A stretch of DNA of 64,000 nt from positions 10,800 through 74,799 of the forward strand of contig NZ_MJAJ01000023.1 in NCBI RefSeq assembly GCF_001746365.1, written 5' to 3'. The notes beneath the pieces are model-generated. The model was given only the letters and a program-made list of their open reading frames with translations. It searched no databases and was not told the origin of the DNA. Origin of the DNA: Streptomyces sp. LUP30. Lineage in GTDB: Bacteria; Actinomycetota; Actinomycetes; Streptomycetales; Streptomycetaceae. Positions 51,485-59,792 of the stretch are shown piece by piece; the stretch's first letter is position 1, and every line of letters starts with the position of its first letter. Both the position numbers and the translations under genes were made by a program.

Positions 51485-52174
51485 TCAGCTCCCCGGGCGC
51501 ACCGTCAGGTCGTTGACCTCCGCGTCCCTCGGCAGGTCGAGCGCCATGAGGATCGTCGTCGCCACCGACTCGGGGTCGATCCACTCCGCGGGGTCGTACT
51601 CCTTGCCCTCCTGCTGGTGGACCTTGGCCTGCATGGGGCTGGCGGTGCGGCCGGGGTAGACGGAGGTGACGCGGACGCCGTTGCCGTGCTCCTCCTGGCG
51701 CAGCGAGTCCGCGAGGGCCTTCAGGCCGTGCTTGGAGGCGGCGTAGGCGGACCATTCGGCGCTCGCCCGCAGGCCCGCCCCGGAGTTCACGAAGAGCACG
51801 TGGCCGCGGGCGGCGCGCAGTTGGGGCAGGAAGTGCCGGGTCAGCTCGGCGGGGGCGATCAGGTTGACGTTGAGCTGGTGGCGCCAGGTCTTCGGGGTCA
51901 GGTCGCCGACCGGACCGAGGTCGACCACTCCGGCGACGTGGACCAGGGAGTCCACCCGGCCGGGGAGCGTCTGGTGGGAGAAGGCCCAGCTCAGCTTGTC
52001 GGGGTCGGCCAGATCGCCGACGAGCGTCCGTGCGCCGGGGAACAGGGCCGCCAGCTCCTTCGCGCGGCCCGCGTCGCGCGCGTGCAGGACGAGTTCGTCC
52101 CCGCGCGCGTGCAGACGGCGGGCGACGGCCGCGCCGATGCCGGAGCCCGCTCCGGTGATCACATGAGTAGCCAT
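51485..52174 (-). CDS. short-chain dehydrogenase/reductase
   Basis: About 229 residues (ATG 52183 is three codons further upstream). It is a classical SDR: cofactor site HVITGAGSGIGAAVARRL, SLVHVAGV, NVNLIAPAELTRHFLPQL, catalytic Ser in FVNSGAGLRASAEW, YAASKHGLKALADSLR (Tyr and Lys) and VTSVYPGRTASPMQ. The substrate is unknown. It lies 19-28 bases downstream of the LOG gene, probably in one unit. Confidence 0.88.
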   Translation of the reverse strand: MATHVITGAGSGIGAAVARRLHARGDELVLHARDAGRAKELAALFPGARTLVGDLADPDKLSWAFSHQTLPGRVDSLVHVAGVVDLGPVGDLTPKTWRHQLNVNLIAPAELTRHFLPQLRAARGHVLFVNSGAGLRASAEWSAYAASKHGLKALADSLRQEEHGNGVRVTSVYPGRTASPMQAKVHQQEGKEYDPAEWIDPESVATTILMALDLPRDAEVNDLTVRPGS

Positions 52175-52201
52175 GCCCGCCATGCTCGCATCACCGACGG
52201 G

Positions 52202-52741
52202 TCACTCGACGCCCTGGCTCTCCTCCAGGTAGGCCAGCGCCCCGACCGCCTCCTCCGCGAAGAACACCAGGTCGGTGAGGGGGAGGGGCAGGAAGCCCTC
52301 GTCCTCCATGCGCCGGAACTGCTCCTTGAGGCCGTCGTAGAAGCCCGCGGTGTTCAGCAGCACGACCGGCTTGTCGGTGTGTCCGTGCTTCTTCAGCTCC
52401 AGGATCTCGGTCGCCTCGTCGAGGGTGCCGGTGCCGCCCACCATGATCACCACGGCGTCGGACTTCTCCAGCAGCAGCCGCTTTCGCTCGGCGAGGTCGG
52501 CCGCGATCACCATCTCGTCGGCCCCGGCCCGCGCGGTGGCCGCGAGGAAGCCCACCGACACCCCGCACAGCCGCCCGCCGGCCTCCTGCACGCCGTCGGC
52601 GACCACCTTCATCAGGCCGACGTCGGAACCGCCCCACACCAGGGTGTGGCCGCCCTTGCCGAGGAGTTCGGCGAACTCGCGCGCGGGGCCGGTGTAGCGG
52701 TCGTCGAGGTCGGCGGCGGAGAGGAAGACGCAGATACGCAT
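52202..52741 (-). CDS. LOG family protein (TIGR00730)
   Basis: 179 residues, ATG at 52741. It has the lysine-decarboxylase-like Rossmann fold: MRICVFLSAADLDD, TLVWGGSDVGLMKVVADG, the Arg of DLAERKRLLLEKSDA, and VGGTGTLDEATEILELKK in place of PGGxGTxxE. Members of the family release cytokinin bases from nucleoside monophosphates (phosphoribohydrolase), or act on other nucleotides. VGG replaces PGG at the first position, a small deviation. It is divergent from the DUF427 gene with 50 bases between. Confidence 0.85.
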   Translation of the reverse strand: MRICVFLSAADLDDRYTGPAREFAELLGKGGHTLVWGGSDVGLMKVVADGVQEAGGRLCGVSVGFLAATARAGADEMVIAADLAERKRLLLEKSDAVVIMVGGTGTLDEATEILELKKHGHTDKPVVLLNTAGFYDGLKEQFRRMEDEGFLPLPLTDLVFFAEEAVGALAYLEESQGVE

Positions 52742-52791
52742 GCGGCCACGGTACGCGGGAAGAACCGGGGGCCCGCGCGTGCTGTTCCGGT

Positions 52792-53130
52792 ATGGCCAAC
52801 GGACACACGATCACGATCGAGCGGGACGACCGGCGCATCAGGGTCGTCCACAAGGACCAGGTGCTGGCCGAGACCGACCGGGCGCTCGCGCTGCGCGAGA
52901 CCGGCTGTCCCGTGCGGTACTACATCCCCGCCGAGGACGTACGGCTCGACCTGCTGACCCCCTCCGACACCCATACGCACTGCCCCTTCAAGGGAACGGC
53001 GTCCTACTGGTCGCTCCCGGACGCGGCGGACCTCGTCTGGGCCTACCCCGACCCGAAGGAGGACGTCGCCGAGATCAAGGACCATCTCTGCTTCTACGAA
53101 GTGGAAGTCGTGCCGACGGAGGTGTCGTAG
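52792..53130 (+). CDS. DUF427 domain protein
   Basis: 112 residues. The small barrel family shows RDDRRIRVVHKDQVLAETDRALALRETG, VRYYIPAEDVRLDLL, HTHCPFKGTASYWSL and DLVWAYPDP (each shown in part). DUF427 proteins are widespread and have no established reaction; some are fused to sugar-phosphate-binding or photoreceptor-like domains. It may be translated with the alpha/beta hydrolase gene that starts 33 bases later. Confidence 0.82.
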   Translation: MANGHTITIERDDRRIRVVHKDQVLAETDRALALRETGCPVRYYIPAEDVRLDLLTPSDTHTHCPFKGTASYWSLPDAADLVWAYPDPKEDVAEIKDHLCFYEVEVVPTEVS

Positions 53131-53162
53131 GCCGATGAGTGCGGTGCCGTGCGGCAGTCTGC

Positions 53163-53954
53163 ATGAGCATGGACAAGAAGACTGTTTCCCGCGACGGCAC
53201 CGAACTCGCGTACGAGAGCACCGGCCGGGGCCCCGCGGTCATCCTGGTGAGCGGAGCGATGTCCACGGGCGGCACCATGACGCCCCTGGCCGGCCTGCTC
53301 GCGGACCGCTTCACCGCCGTCCGCTACGACCGCCGGGGCCGCGGCGAGAGCGGTGACACCGCGCCGTACGCGGTGGAGCGCGAGGTCGAGGACCTGGCCT
53401 CGCTCATCGACGCGGTGGGCGGCGAGGCCGCGCTGTACGGCGTCTCGTCGGGCGGCGCCCTGGCGCTGGAGGCGGCGGCCGCCGGGCTGCCGGTGAGCCG
53501 GGTGGCCGTCTACGAGACGCCGTTCGCCCTCGACGACGAGGCCGCGCGGGGGCGCGCCGAGTACACCGCGAACCTCACCGAGGCGCTCGCGCAGGACCGG
53601 CGCGGCGACGCGGTCGAGCTGTTCCTGCGCCTGACGGGGCTGGCCGAGGAGATGATCCAGGGGGCTCGCCGGTCGCCCATGTGGGCGGGGATGGAGGCCG
53701 TCGCTCCCACCCTCGCCTACGACGACGCCGTCATGGGCGACGGGCGGCCGCCGAGGGAGCGGCTGGCGTCGGTCCGCGTGCCGGTGCTGGCCGTCGCGGG
53801 CGAGGCCGGTCCGCCCTGGCTGCGCGATGCCGTGCGCACCGTCGCGGACGCGGTCCCGGACGGCGCGTACCGGACGCTGGAGGGCCAGACCCACATGGTC
53901 GACCCGGCCGTCCTCGCGCCGGTGCTGGCGGAGTTCTTCGACGGCCGGGACTGA
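53163..53954 (+). CDS. alpha/beta hydrolase
   Basis: About 263 residues from ATG 53163. The oxyanion region VILVSGAMSTGG, RYDRRGRGES, nucleophile elbow YGVSSGGALAL (Ser), and a C-terminal acid/His pair (VAGEAG; LEGQTHMVDPAVLAPVL) follow the usual order of esterases and lactonases. The substrate is unknown. It overlaps no other gene and ends 3 bases before the convergent mnmA stop. Confidence 0.85.
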   Translation: MSMDKKTVSRDGTELAYESTGRGPAVILVSGAMSTGGTMTPLAGLLADRFTAVRYDRRGRGESGDTAPYAVEREVEDLASLIDAVGGEAALYGVSSGGALALEAAAAGLPVSRVAVYETPFALDDEAARGRAEYTANLTEALAQDRRGDAVELFLRLTGLAEEMIQGARRSPMWAGMEAVAPTLAYDDAVMGDGRPPRERLASVRVPVLAVAGEAGPPWLRDAVRTVADAVPDGAYRTLEGQTHMVDPAVLAPVLAEFFDGRD

Positions 53955-53957
53955 CGC

Positions 53958-55088
53958 TCAGGCGACCGGGGCGCCCGCCCGCACCGTGGACGCGATCGTG
54001 GCCGAGCCCACCACGCGGGTGCCGTCGTACAGCACGATCGCCTGGCCGGGGGCCACGCCCCGGACCGGCTCGGCGAAGGCGACCTCCAGGTGGCCGTCGA
54101 CCAGTTCGGCGGTCACCTCGGTCTCGCCGCCGTGGGCGCGCAACTGGGCCGTGTAGACGCCGGGGCCGGCCGGGGCGGCGCCGCACCAGCGGGGCCTGAT
54201 CGCCGTCAGCGCGGTCACGTCCAGGGCGGCGGCCGGGCCCACGGTCACCGTGTTGTCCACCGGGGAGATGTCCAGGACGTAGCGCGGCTTGCCGTCGGGC
54301 GCCGGGGTGCCGATGCGCAGGCCCTTGCGCTGGCCGATGGTGAAGCCGTACGCGCCCTCGTGGGTGCCGACCTTCGTGCCGGACTCGTCGACGATGTCGC
54401 CCTCCGAGCGGCCCAGCCGGTTCGCGAGGAAGCCCTGGGTGTCGCCGTCGGCGATGAAGCAGATGTCGTGGGAGTCGGGCTTCTTGGCGACCGCCAACCC
54501 GCGGCGCTCGGCCTCCGCGCGGATCTCGTCCTTCGTCGTCACCGTGTCGCCGAGCGGGAAGAGGGCGTGGGCGAGCTGCCGGTCGTCCAGGACGCCGAGG
54601 ACGTAGGACTGGTCCTTGGCCATGTCGGAGGCGCGGTGCAGTTCCCGGACGCCGTCCTCGCCGACGACCACCTTCGCGTAGTGGCCGGTGCACACCGCGT
54701 CGAAGCCCAGCGCGAGGGCCTTGTCGAGCAGCGCGGCGAACTTGATCTTCTCGTTGCAGCGCAGACAGGGGTTGGGGGTGCGGCCGGCCTCGTACTCGGC
54801 GACGAAGTCCTCGACGACGTCCTCGCGGAAGCGGTCGGCGAGGTCCCACACATAGAACGGGATGCCGATGACATCGGCGGCGCGGCGGGCGTCGCGGGAG
54901 TCCTCGATGGTGCAACAGCCCCGTGCGCCCGTGCGGAACGACTGCGGGTTCGCGGAGAGCGCGAGGTGGACGCCGGTCACGTCGTGGCCGGCTTCGGCGG
55001 CGCGGGCGGCGGCGACGGCGGAATCCACGCCGCCGGACATGGCGGCGAGAACGCGAAGGGGGCGGGGGCGTGGCGAGGTCTCAGTCAT
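53958..55088 (-). CDS. mnmA: tRNA-specific 2-thiouridylase
   Basis: 376 residues, ATG at 55088. MnmA adenylates and thiolates the wobble U34 in tRNAs for Lys, Glu and Gln. The PP-loop is RVLAAMSGGVDSAVAAAR; the catalytic Cys pair appears in GRTPNPCLRCNEKIKF and KPDSHDICFIADGDTQGF; also ARDAR-type VIGIPFYVWDLADRF, TGHYAK and FTIGQRKGL. The C-terminal barrel is complete. The sulfur should come from a cysteine desulfurase; one is encoded 2 kb away on the same strand. Confidence 0.94.
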   Translation of the reverse strand: MTETSPRPRPLRVLAAMSGGVDSAVAAARAAEAGHDVTGVHLALSANPQSFRTGARGCCTIEDSRDARRAADVIGIPFYVWDLADRFREDVVEDFVAEYEAGRTPNPCLRCNEKIKFAALLDKALALGFDAVCTGHYAKVVVGEDGVRELHRASDMAKDQSYVLGVLDDRQLAHALFPLGDTVTTKDEIRAEAERRGLAVAKKPDSHDICFIADGDTQGFLANRLGRSEGDIVDESGTKVGTHEGAYGFTIGQRKGLRIGTPAPDGKPRYVLDISPVDNTVTVGPAAALDVTALTAIRPRWCGAAPAGPGVYTAQLRAHGGETEVTAELVDGHLEVAFAEPVRGVAPGQAIVLYDGTRVVGSATIASTVRAGAPVA

Positions 55089-55171
55089 AACCCTTCCAGG
55101 GTACGGGTCACCGGGAACCGCAGCCCGCGAGTATCCGTTGACGATCACGAGGGGCGAGGAAGGGCACGGAC

Positions 55172-55831
55172 ATGGGGGACGGGAAGAGCGACTCCGACCG
55201 GCGGATCGGGCGGCGTGCCCTGCTGATCGGCGGGGCCGCGGCCGCCGTCGGCACCGGTCTGCTGGCGCGTGACGAGCTGTCGCGGCTGTACTGGCGGCTG
55301 CCCGGCGTGCGCAGAGCGCGGGTGGAAGGCGCGGTGGACTTCCGGGGCGCGCGATGGGTGGCGGCGTCGGAGGCGAACTTCCGCTGGGCGGACCGGCCGG
55401 ACGACTACGGGATCGACATGGTGGTCGTCCATGTCACCCAGGGCGACCTCGGCAGCGCGGTGAAGGCGTTCGAGGACCCCGGGCACCGGGCGGCCGCGCA
55501 CTACATCGTCGGCAAGGACGGACGCGTCACGCAGATGGTCCGCGAGCTCGACGTCGCCTACCACGCGGGCAACCGCTCCTACAACGAGCGCAGCGTCGGC
55601 ATCGAGCACGAGGGCTTCGTGGACCGGCCCAAGGACTTCACCGACGCGATGTATGCGGCGTCGGCCCGGCTGACCGCCGCGGTCTGCCGGCGGTACGGCA
55701 TACCCGTGGACCGCGAGCACATCATCGGACACGTGGAGGTGCCGGGCACGGATCACACCGATCCCGGCGAGCACTGGGACTGGGACCGGTATCTGAGGCT
55801 CGTCGCACAGGCGCACGCCAAGACCGCCTGA
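55172..55831 (+). CDS. secreted N-acetylmuramoyl-L-alanine amidase (amidase_2/PGRP fold)
   Basis: 219 residues. The N-terminus has a twin-arginine-like signal or anchor (RRIGRRALLIGGAAAAVGTGLLA). The catalytic domain (about 60-215) shows DMVVVHVTQGDLGSAVKAF (first zinc His), AAHYIVGKDGRVTQMV, AYHAGNRSYNERSVGIEHEGF (partial), and EHIIGHVEVPGTDHTDPGEHWDWDRYL (second His and Asp/Cys-position). It should cut the bond between muramic acid and the stem peptide outside the cell. It stands alone and diverges from mnmA. Confidence 0.88.
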   Translation: MGDGKSDSDRRIGRRALLIGGAAAAVGTGLLARDELSRLYWRLPGVRRARVEGAVDFRGARWVAASEANFRWADRPDDYGIDMVVVHVTQGDLGSAVKAFEDPGHRAAAHYIVGKDGRVTQMVRELDVAYHAGNRSYNERSVGIEHEGFVDRPKDFTDAMYAASARLTAAVCRRYGIPVDREHIIGHVEVPGTDHTDPGEHWDWDRYLRLVAQAHAKTA

Positions 55832-55878
55832 GGACCGCATCCGGCCGAGGCGGGCTGGGCGGAGGGCTCCCGCGGGCC

Positions 55879-56364
55879 TCAGCCCACCGCTCTCTTCACG
55901 AGGGCGCCGATGAGCTGTTCGTCGGCCGCGGTCAGCTCCTTCAGGGCGAAGGCGGTGGGCCACATCGCGCCCTCGTCGAGCTCCGCCTGGTCGCTGAAGC
56001 CGAGCGTGGCGTACCGCGACCTGAACTTCTCCGCGCTCTGGAAGTGGCAGACGACCTTGCCGTCCCTGGCGTACGCGGGCATCCCGTACCAGAGCTTGGG
56101 CGAGAGTCCGGGAGCGACGGCCTTGACGATCTCGTGGATCCGCTCGGCGAGGACCCGGTCCGCTTCCGGCATCTCGGCGATCTTCGCGAGGACGTCCTGC
56201 TCCGCCGCCGCCTCCTTCTCCGCCCGGGAGGAACCACGCCGCGCCGCCGTCTTCTTCTGCTCGCGTGCGTGCTCCTTCATCGCGGCCCGCTCCTCGGCGG
56301 TGAACCCCTCGTACTTCTCGGCGGCCGGGCCGGAGTTCTCGACGGACGACGACGTGGACGGCAT
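55879..56364 (-). CDS. DUF1801 (YdhG-like) domain protein
   Basis: 161 residues, ATG at 56364. A charged N-terminal extension (AMKEHAREQKKTAARRGSSRAEKE) precedes the domain, with MPEADRVLAERIHEIVKAVAPGLSPKLWYGMPAYARDGKVVCHFQSAEKFRSRYATLGFS (in part), typical of DUF1801. The family has a frataxin-like fold; the function is not settled. It follows the glyoxalase-type gene by 54 bases in the same direction. Confidence 0.8.
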   Translation of the reverse strand: MPSTSSSVENSGPAAEKYEGFTAEERAAMKEHAREQKKTAARRGSSRAEKEAAAEQDVLAKIAEMPEADRVLAERIHEIVKAVAPGLSPKLWYGMPAYARDGKVVCHFQSAEKFRSRYATLGFSDQAELDEGAMWPTAFALKELTAADEQLIGALVKRAVG

Positions 56365-56418
56365 GGCAGGTTTCCTCTCGAAGAAGGCGGGGGGTGGTGC
56401 GGAGTGCCGGGCCGGGAG

Positions 56419-57078
56419 TCAGGACTGTGCGGGGGCGGACGGCGCGGCGGTCTCCCAGGCGAATCCGTCGGGGTCGGTGAAGGCGTCCGCGGCGCCGCCG
56501 AGCACGATGCGGTGCGAGCCGGTGCCGTCGGCGGGAACACCGAGGTCCTTGGCCAGCGCGCCGCGCTTGTACAGGGCCAGCTTGACCGGGCTGGACTGAC
56601 CGGGGGCGAACTCGGCGTACTTGCCGCCGAAGCTCTTGGCCACGGTCAGGCCCCGGCTCACGTAGAACTGCTTGGTGGCCTTCACGTCCTCGACACCGAG
56701 CAGCAGGACGACCTCGTCGATCTCGCGGGTGGCCGGGCCGGTGTCCTTCTTCGCCGAGGTCGCGATCTTCCAGATCGTCCCGTCCGGGGCCTGGACGACA
56801 CCGCCGTAACCCCACAGCGATTTCGCGGCGGGCTTCAGCACCGTGGCGCCCGCCTCCACGGCGGCGGCCACGAAGCCGTCGACGGTGGCCGGGCCGGACA
56901 CCGTGAGCGCGAGGGTGAAGCCGCGAAATCCGGTCGAGTGTCCCTCGGCCGGGCGCAGACGTACGTACGTGTCCACGCCGAAGGCGCCGTAGAAGCGGCG
57001 GGCGGCCTCGGGGTCGGCCACCTCAAGGGTGACGGACGCGAGGTTCGTGCGGGCTGCGGTGGGTGCGGTGGTTGCCAT
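56419..57078 (-). CDS. glyoxalase/bleomycin-resistance (VOC) superfamily protein
   Basis: 219 residues, ATG at 57078. Two VOC modules are seen: SVTLEVADPEAARRFYGAFG ... APDGTIWKIATS, and EVVLLLGVEDVKATKQFY ... DAFTDPDGFAWETA. The classic glyoxalase I metal ligands are not all present, so a lactoylglutathione reaction is not claimed. It may bind or isomerise a small molecule, or serve in resistance. Confidence 0.82.
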   Translation of the reverse strand: MATTAPTAARTNLASVTLEVADPEAARRFYGAFGVDTYVRLRPAEGHSTGFRGFTLALTVSGPATVDGFVAAAVEAGATVLKPAAKSLWGYGGVVQAPDGTIWKIATSAKKDTGPATREIDEVVLLLGVEDVKATKQFYVSRGLTVAKSFGGKYAEFAPGQSSPVKLALYKRGALAKDLGVPADGTGSHRIVLGGAADAFTDPDGFAWETAAPSAPAQS

Positions 57079-57220
57079 GCCCTCCACGCTAGGGGCTGAG
57101 CGGTGGCCGGGGCTTCTCCATTCCTGACCGGTCTCGTCGCTCGCCGGCCACGCACGCGGCATACCGGCCTTCGCCCCCACGACGCCGGGACGTGAGCGTG
57201 GGGCGGCGAGCGTCGGCCGG

Positions 57221-58384
57221 TCAGGTGAGCCCGGCCGCCCGGGCCCGCTCCACCGCCGGGCCGATGGCCTTGGCGACCGCCTCGACGTCGGCCTCCGTGG
57301 AGGTGTGGCCGAGCGAGAAGCGCAGGGTGCCGCGGGCCAGGTCCGGGGCGACGCCGGTGGCGAGCAGGACATGGCTGGGCTGGGCGACGCCCGCGGTGCA
57401 GGCCGAGCCGGTGGAACACTCGATGCCCTGCGCGTCGAGCAGCAGGAGCAGGGAGTCGCCCTCGCAGCCCGGGAAGGTGAAGTGGGCGTTGGCCGGCAGC
57501 CGGTCGATGGGGTCGCCGCCGAGGAGCGCGTCCGGGACGGCCGTACGGACCGCGTCGATCAAGCCGTCGCGCAGGGCGCCGATCTCGCGGGCGAACCACT
57601 CGCGCTGTTCGGCGGCGAGGCGGCCGGCGACCGCGAAGGCGGCGATCGCGGGGACGTCGAGGGTTCCGGAGCGGACATGGCGCTCCTGGCCTCCGCCGTG
57701 CAGGACGGGCACGGGGGTGTGCTCGCGGCCCAGGAGGAGGGCCCCGATGCCGTAGGGGCCGCCGATCTTGTGTCCGGAGACCGTCATCGCGGCGAGGCCG
57801 GAGGCGGCGAAGTCGACGGGGACCTGACCGAAGGCCTGGACGGCGTCGGCATGCAGGGGGATGCCGAACTCGGCCGCGACGTCTGCCAGTTCGCGGACCG
57901 GCAGGATCGTGCCGATCTCGTTGTTCGCCCACATGACGGTGGCCAGCGCCACGTCGTGGGGATTGCGTGCGACGGCCTCGCGCAGGGCGTCGGGGTGGAC
58001 CCGCCCGTAGGAGTCGACCGGCAGGTACTCGATCGTTGCGCCCTCGTGCTCGCCGAGCCAGTGCACGGCGTCGAGGACCGCGTGGTGCTCGACGGGGCTG
58101 GCCAGGACACGGGTGCGGGCCGGGTCCGCGTCGCGCCGGGACCAGTACAGGCCCTTGACCGCGAGGTTGTCGGCCTCGGTGCCGCCGGAGGTGAGGACGA
58201 CCTCGCTCGGGCGGGCGCCGAGCGCTTCGGCGAGCGTCTCACGGGCTTCCTCGACCGTGCGGCGGGCCTGCCTGCCGGCCGCGTGCAGGGAGGAGGCGTT
58301 GCCGGTGACGCCCAGGTGCGCGGTGAGTGCCTCGACCGCCTCGGGAAGCATCGGCGTGGTCGCGGCGTGGTCGAGGTATGCCAT
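57221..58384 (-). CDS. iscS: cysteine desulfurase (IscS/NifS family)
   Basis: 387 residues, ATG at 58384. This PLP enzyme removes sulfur from cysteine as persulfide for Fe-S clusters or tRNA thiolation. YLDHAATTPMLPEAVEAL, GNASSLHAAGRQARR, LTSGGTEADNLAVKGL, SPVEHHAVLD, VMWANNEIGTILPV, HADAVQAFGQVPVDF, the PLP Lys in TVSGHKIGGPYGIGALLL, and the active-site Cys in GIECSTGSACTAGVAQPS are all in order. The short loop at the Cys (STGSACT) fits group I (IscS-like). The nearby mnmA suggests a role in 2-thiouridine synthesis. Confidence 0.92.
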   Translation of the reverse strand: MAYLDHAATTPMLPEAVEALTAHLGVTGNASSLHAAGRQARRTVEEARETLAEALGARPSEVVLTSGGTEADNLAVKGLYWSRRDADPARTRVLASPVEHHAVLDAVHWLGEHEGATIEYLPVDSYGRVHPDALREAVARNPHDVALATVMWANNEIGTILPVRELADVAAEFGIPLHADAVQAFGQVPVDFAASGLAAMTVSGHKIGGPYGIGALLLGREHTPVPVLHGGGQERHVRSGTLDVPAIAAFAVAGRLAAEQREWFAREIGALRDGLIDAVRTAVPDALLGGDPIDRLPANAHFTFPGCEGDSLLLLLDAQGIECSTGSACTAGVAQPSHVLLATGVAPDLARGTLRFSLGHTSTEADVEAVAKAIGPAVERARAAGLT

Positions 58385-58443
58385 GGTGGCCCCGATTCTA
58401 CGGGGGCCGGGCGGCGCGCCTCGCTGCCAGGTGGCCGCGGCGG

Positions 58444-58710
58444 TCAGAAGCTCCAGGAGATCGTCGAGTCCGCCTGCATGAACGCCACCAGGACCAGCAG
58501 GTCGGCGACGCCCAGCGCGAGGCCGAGGTAGGCGCGGCCGCGGCGGGCCGTCCCGCGCCAGAGGGCCGCCGCCGCCAGGACGATGGCGATCGGGCCGAGG
58601 AAGACGTTGAGGACGAGCAGGCCCAGCAGGCCCAGGATGAAGGACGCGACGGCCATGCCGTCTGCGTCGCGGACTCCGGTGCGGCGGGTGGCCGGTGCGG
58701 TGAGCTGCAT
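58444..58710 (-). CDS. small DUF4190-type membrane protein
   Basis: 88 residues, ATG at 58710. After a 17-residue head, two hydrophobic spans (GMAVASFILGLLGLLVLNVFLGPIAIVLAAAAL and YLGLALGVADLLVLVAFM, in part) flank the basic loop WRGTARRGRAYLG; this is the DUF4190 pattern. It has no catalytic motif. It follows the smaller membrane protein gene at 58743 by 32 bases, and both are divergent from the FabR-like regulator. Confidence 0.75.
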   Translation of the reverse strand: MQLTAPATRRTGVRDADGMAVASFILGLLGLLVLNVFLGPIAIVLAAAALWRGTARRGRAYLGLALGVADLLVLVAFMQADSTISWSF

Positions 58711-58742
58711 GGTCGGTCGACTCCTGTCGATGGGCGGGGCGG

Positions 58743-58907
58743 TCAGCGGGTCGAGGTGTGCCGGCGGCCGTGGCGCTCGCGGAGCGCGAAGATGCCGAGC
58801 CAGGCGGCGATCACGGTGGCGGCGACGACGGTGAAGGCGAGCGGCGCGTGGGCGACGGTGCCCATGACGACGCCCAGCAGAAGCAGTGCGGCGACGAGGA
58901 ACAGCAT
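58743..58907 (-). CDS. very small two-span membrane protein
   Basis: 54 residues from ATG 58907, with GGAGGGGG upstream as ribosome binding site. Spans: MLFLVAALLLLGVVMGTVAH and LAFTVVAATVIAAWLGIFAL, ending in a basic tail RERHGRRHTSTR. No family recognised. Its promoter region carries GAACAGTTGT elements shared with the divergent TetR regulator, so it is probably repressed by it. Confidence 0.65.
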   Translation of the reverse strand: MLFLVAALLLLGVVMGTVAHAPLAFTVVAATVIAAWLGIFALRERHGRRHTSTR

Positions 58908-58936
58908 GGGATCGGATCCCCCTCCGTAAAGTTTGG

Positions 58937-59024
58937 GTGAACAGTTGTAGTTACACTTGTTCACTGACTCTTGAGTCTAGCGCGTCTCCCGGCTTTTCAA
59001 TTCCGGAGAACAGTTGTTAACTGG
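58937..59024. promoter_or_regulatory. two GAACAGTTGT operator elements before the FabR-like regulator
   Basis: GAACAGTTGT occurs at 58939-58948 and at 59008-59017. The first belongs to a 28-bp element with arms GTGAACA (58937-58943) and TGTTCAC (58958-58964). The second continues as GAACAGTTGTTAACTGG (59008-59024), placed immediately before the regulator ATG. They lie in both divergent promoters. Confidence 0.6.
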
Positions 59025-59029
59025 ATGAC

Positions 59030-59656
59030 ATGAGTCACACCCTCGGCGTTCGGCAGGCCCAGAAGCAGAAGACCCGGCAGGCGCTCATGGACGCGGCGTT
59101 GGCGCTGCTGGAGGAGCAGAGCCTGAGCAGCCTGGGACTGCGCGAGGTCACCCGCGCCGTCGGGGTCGCCCCGACCGCCTTCTACCGCCACTTCCGCTCC
59201 ACCGCGGATCTCGGCGTGGCCCTGGTCGAGGAGGCGCTGGGCAGCCTGCACCCGATGATCCGGACCACGGTGACGTCCGCCGATTCCAGCGGCGAACGCA
59301 TCAGGCGCGCTGTCGAGTTGATAGCCGGTCACGTGAACGCGTACCCCCCACACGTACGTTTCATCGCCCGGGAGCGACATGGCGGGGTCCAGCCGGTGCG
59401 GGAGGCGATCCGGGACCAACTGGGCCGGTTCGCCGACGAGGTGAAGGCCGAACTGGCCAAGGACGCCGAGGCGGAGGGCTGGAGCGACGACGACCTGCTG
59501 ATGCTCTCGCATCTCTACGTCGACCAGATGCTCATCACGGCCTCGCTCTTCCTGGAGGCGCTGGAGGCCTCACCGGAGGACCGGGAGCGGGTCAGCCGGC
59601 TGGCCACCCGTCAGATGCGGCTCATCAGCATCGGCCGTCACCACTGGCTGGAGTGA
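59030..59656 (+). CDS. TetR family regulator, FabR-like
   Basis: 208 residues, ATG at 59030. It starts MSHTLGVRQAQKQKTRQALMDAALALLEEQSL and continues LREVTRAVGVAPTAFYRHFRS, very close in pattern to FabR, the repressor of unsaturated fatty acid synthesis in enterobacteria. The C-terminal HVNAYPPHVRFIARERHGG and LSHLYVDQMLITASLFLEAL fit as well. An acyl-CoA or lipid signal is inferred from the family. The divergent genes encode two small membrane proteins, not a known desaturase. Confidence 0.8.
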   Translation: MSHTLGVRQAQKQKTRQALMDAALALLEEQSLSSLGLREVTRAVGVAPTAFYRHFRSTADLGVALVEEALGSLHPMIRTTVTSADSSGERIRRAVELIAGHVNAYPPHVRFIARERHGGVQPVREAIRDQLGRFADEVKAELAKDAEAEGWSDDDLLMLSHLYVDQMLITASLFLEALEASPEDRERVSRLATRQMRLISIGRHHWLE

Positions 59657-59658
59657 GA

Positions 59659-59677
59659 CCCGGTCGGCCCGACCGGG
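59659..59677 (+). terminator. hairpin terminator after the FabR-like gene
   Basis: Perfect 8-bp stem (59659-59666 with 59670-59677), loop GCC, directly after the stop codon. Confidence 0.6.
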
Positions 59678-59745
59678 AGCCGTCCCACCCCGTCCCACCC
59701 ACCGCGCGCCCGGCCCCCCGCGCAGCCCCCAGGGCGGACGCACGA

Positions 59746-59773
59746 GCGGCGCACCCGTTTCCGAGTGCGCCGC
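59746..59773 (-). terminator. hairpin terminator after the lipoprotein gene
   Basis: 9-bp stem (GCGGCGCAC 59746-59754 with GTGCGCCGC 59765-59773), 10-base loop, 19 bases beyond the stop at 59793. Confidence 0.65.
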
Positions 59774-59792
59774 CCCGTCGACGGACCGCCGG

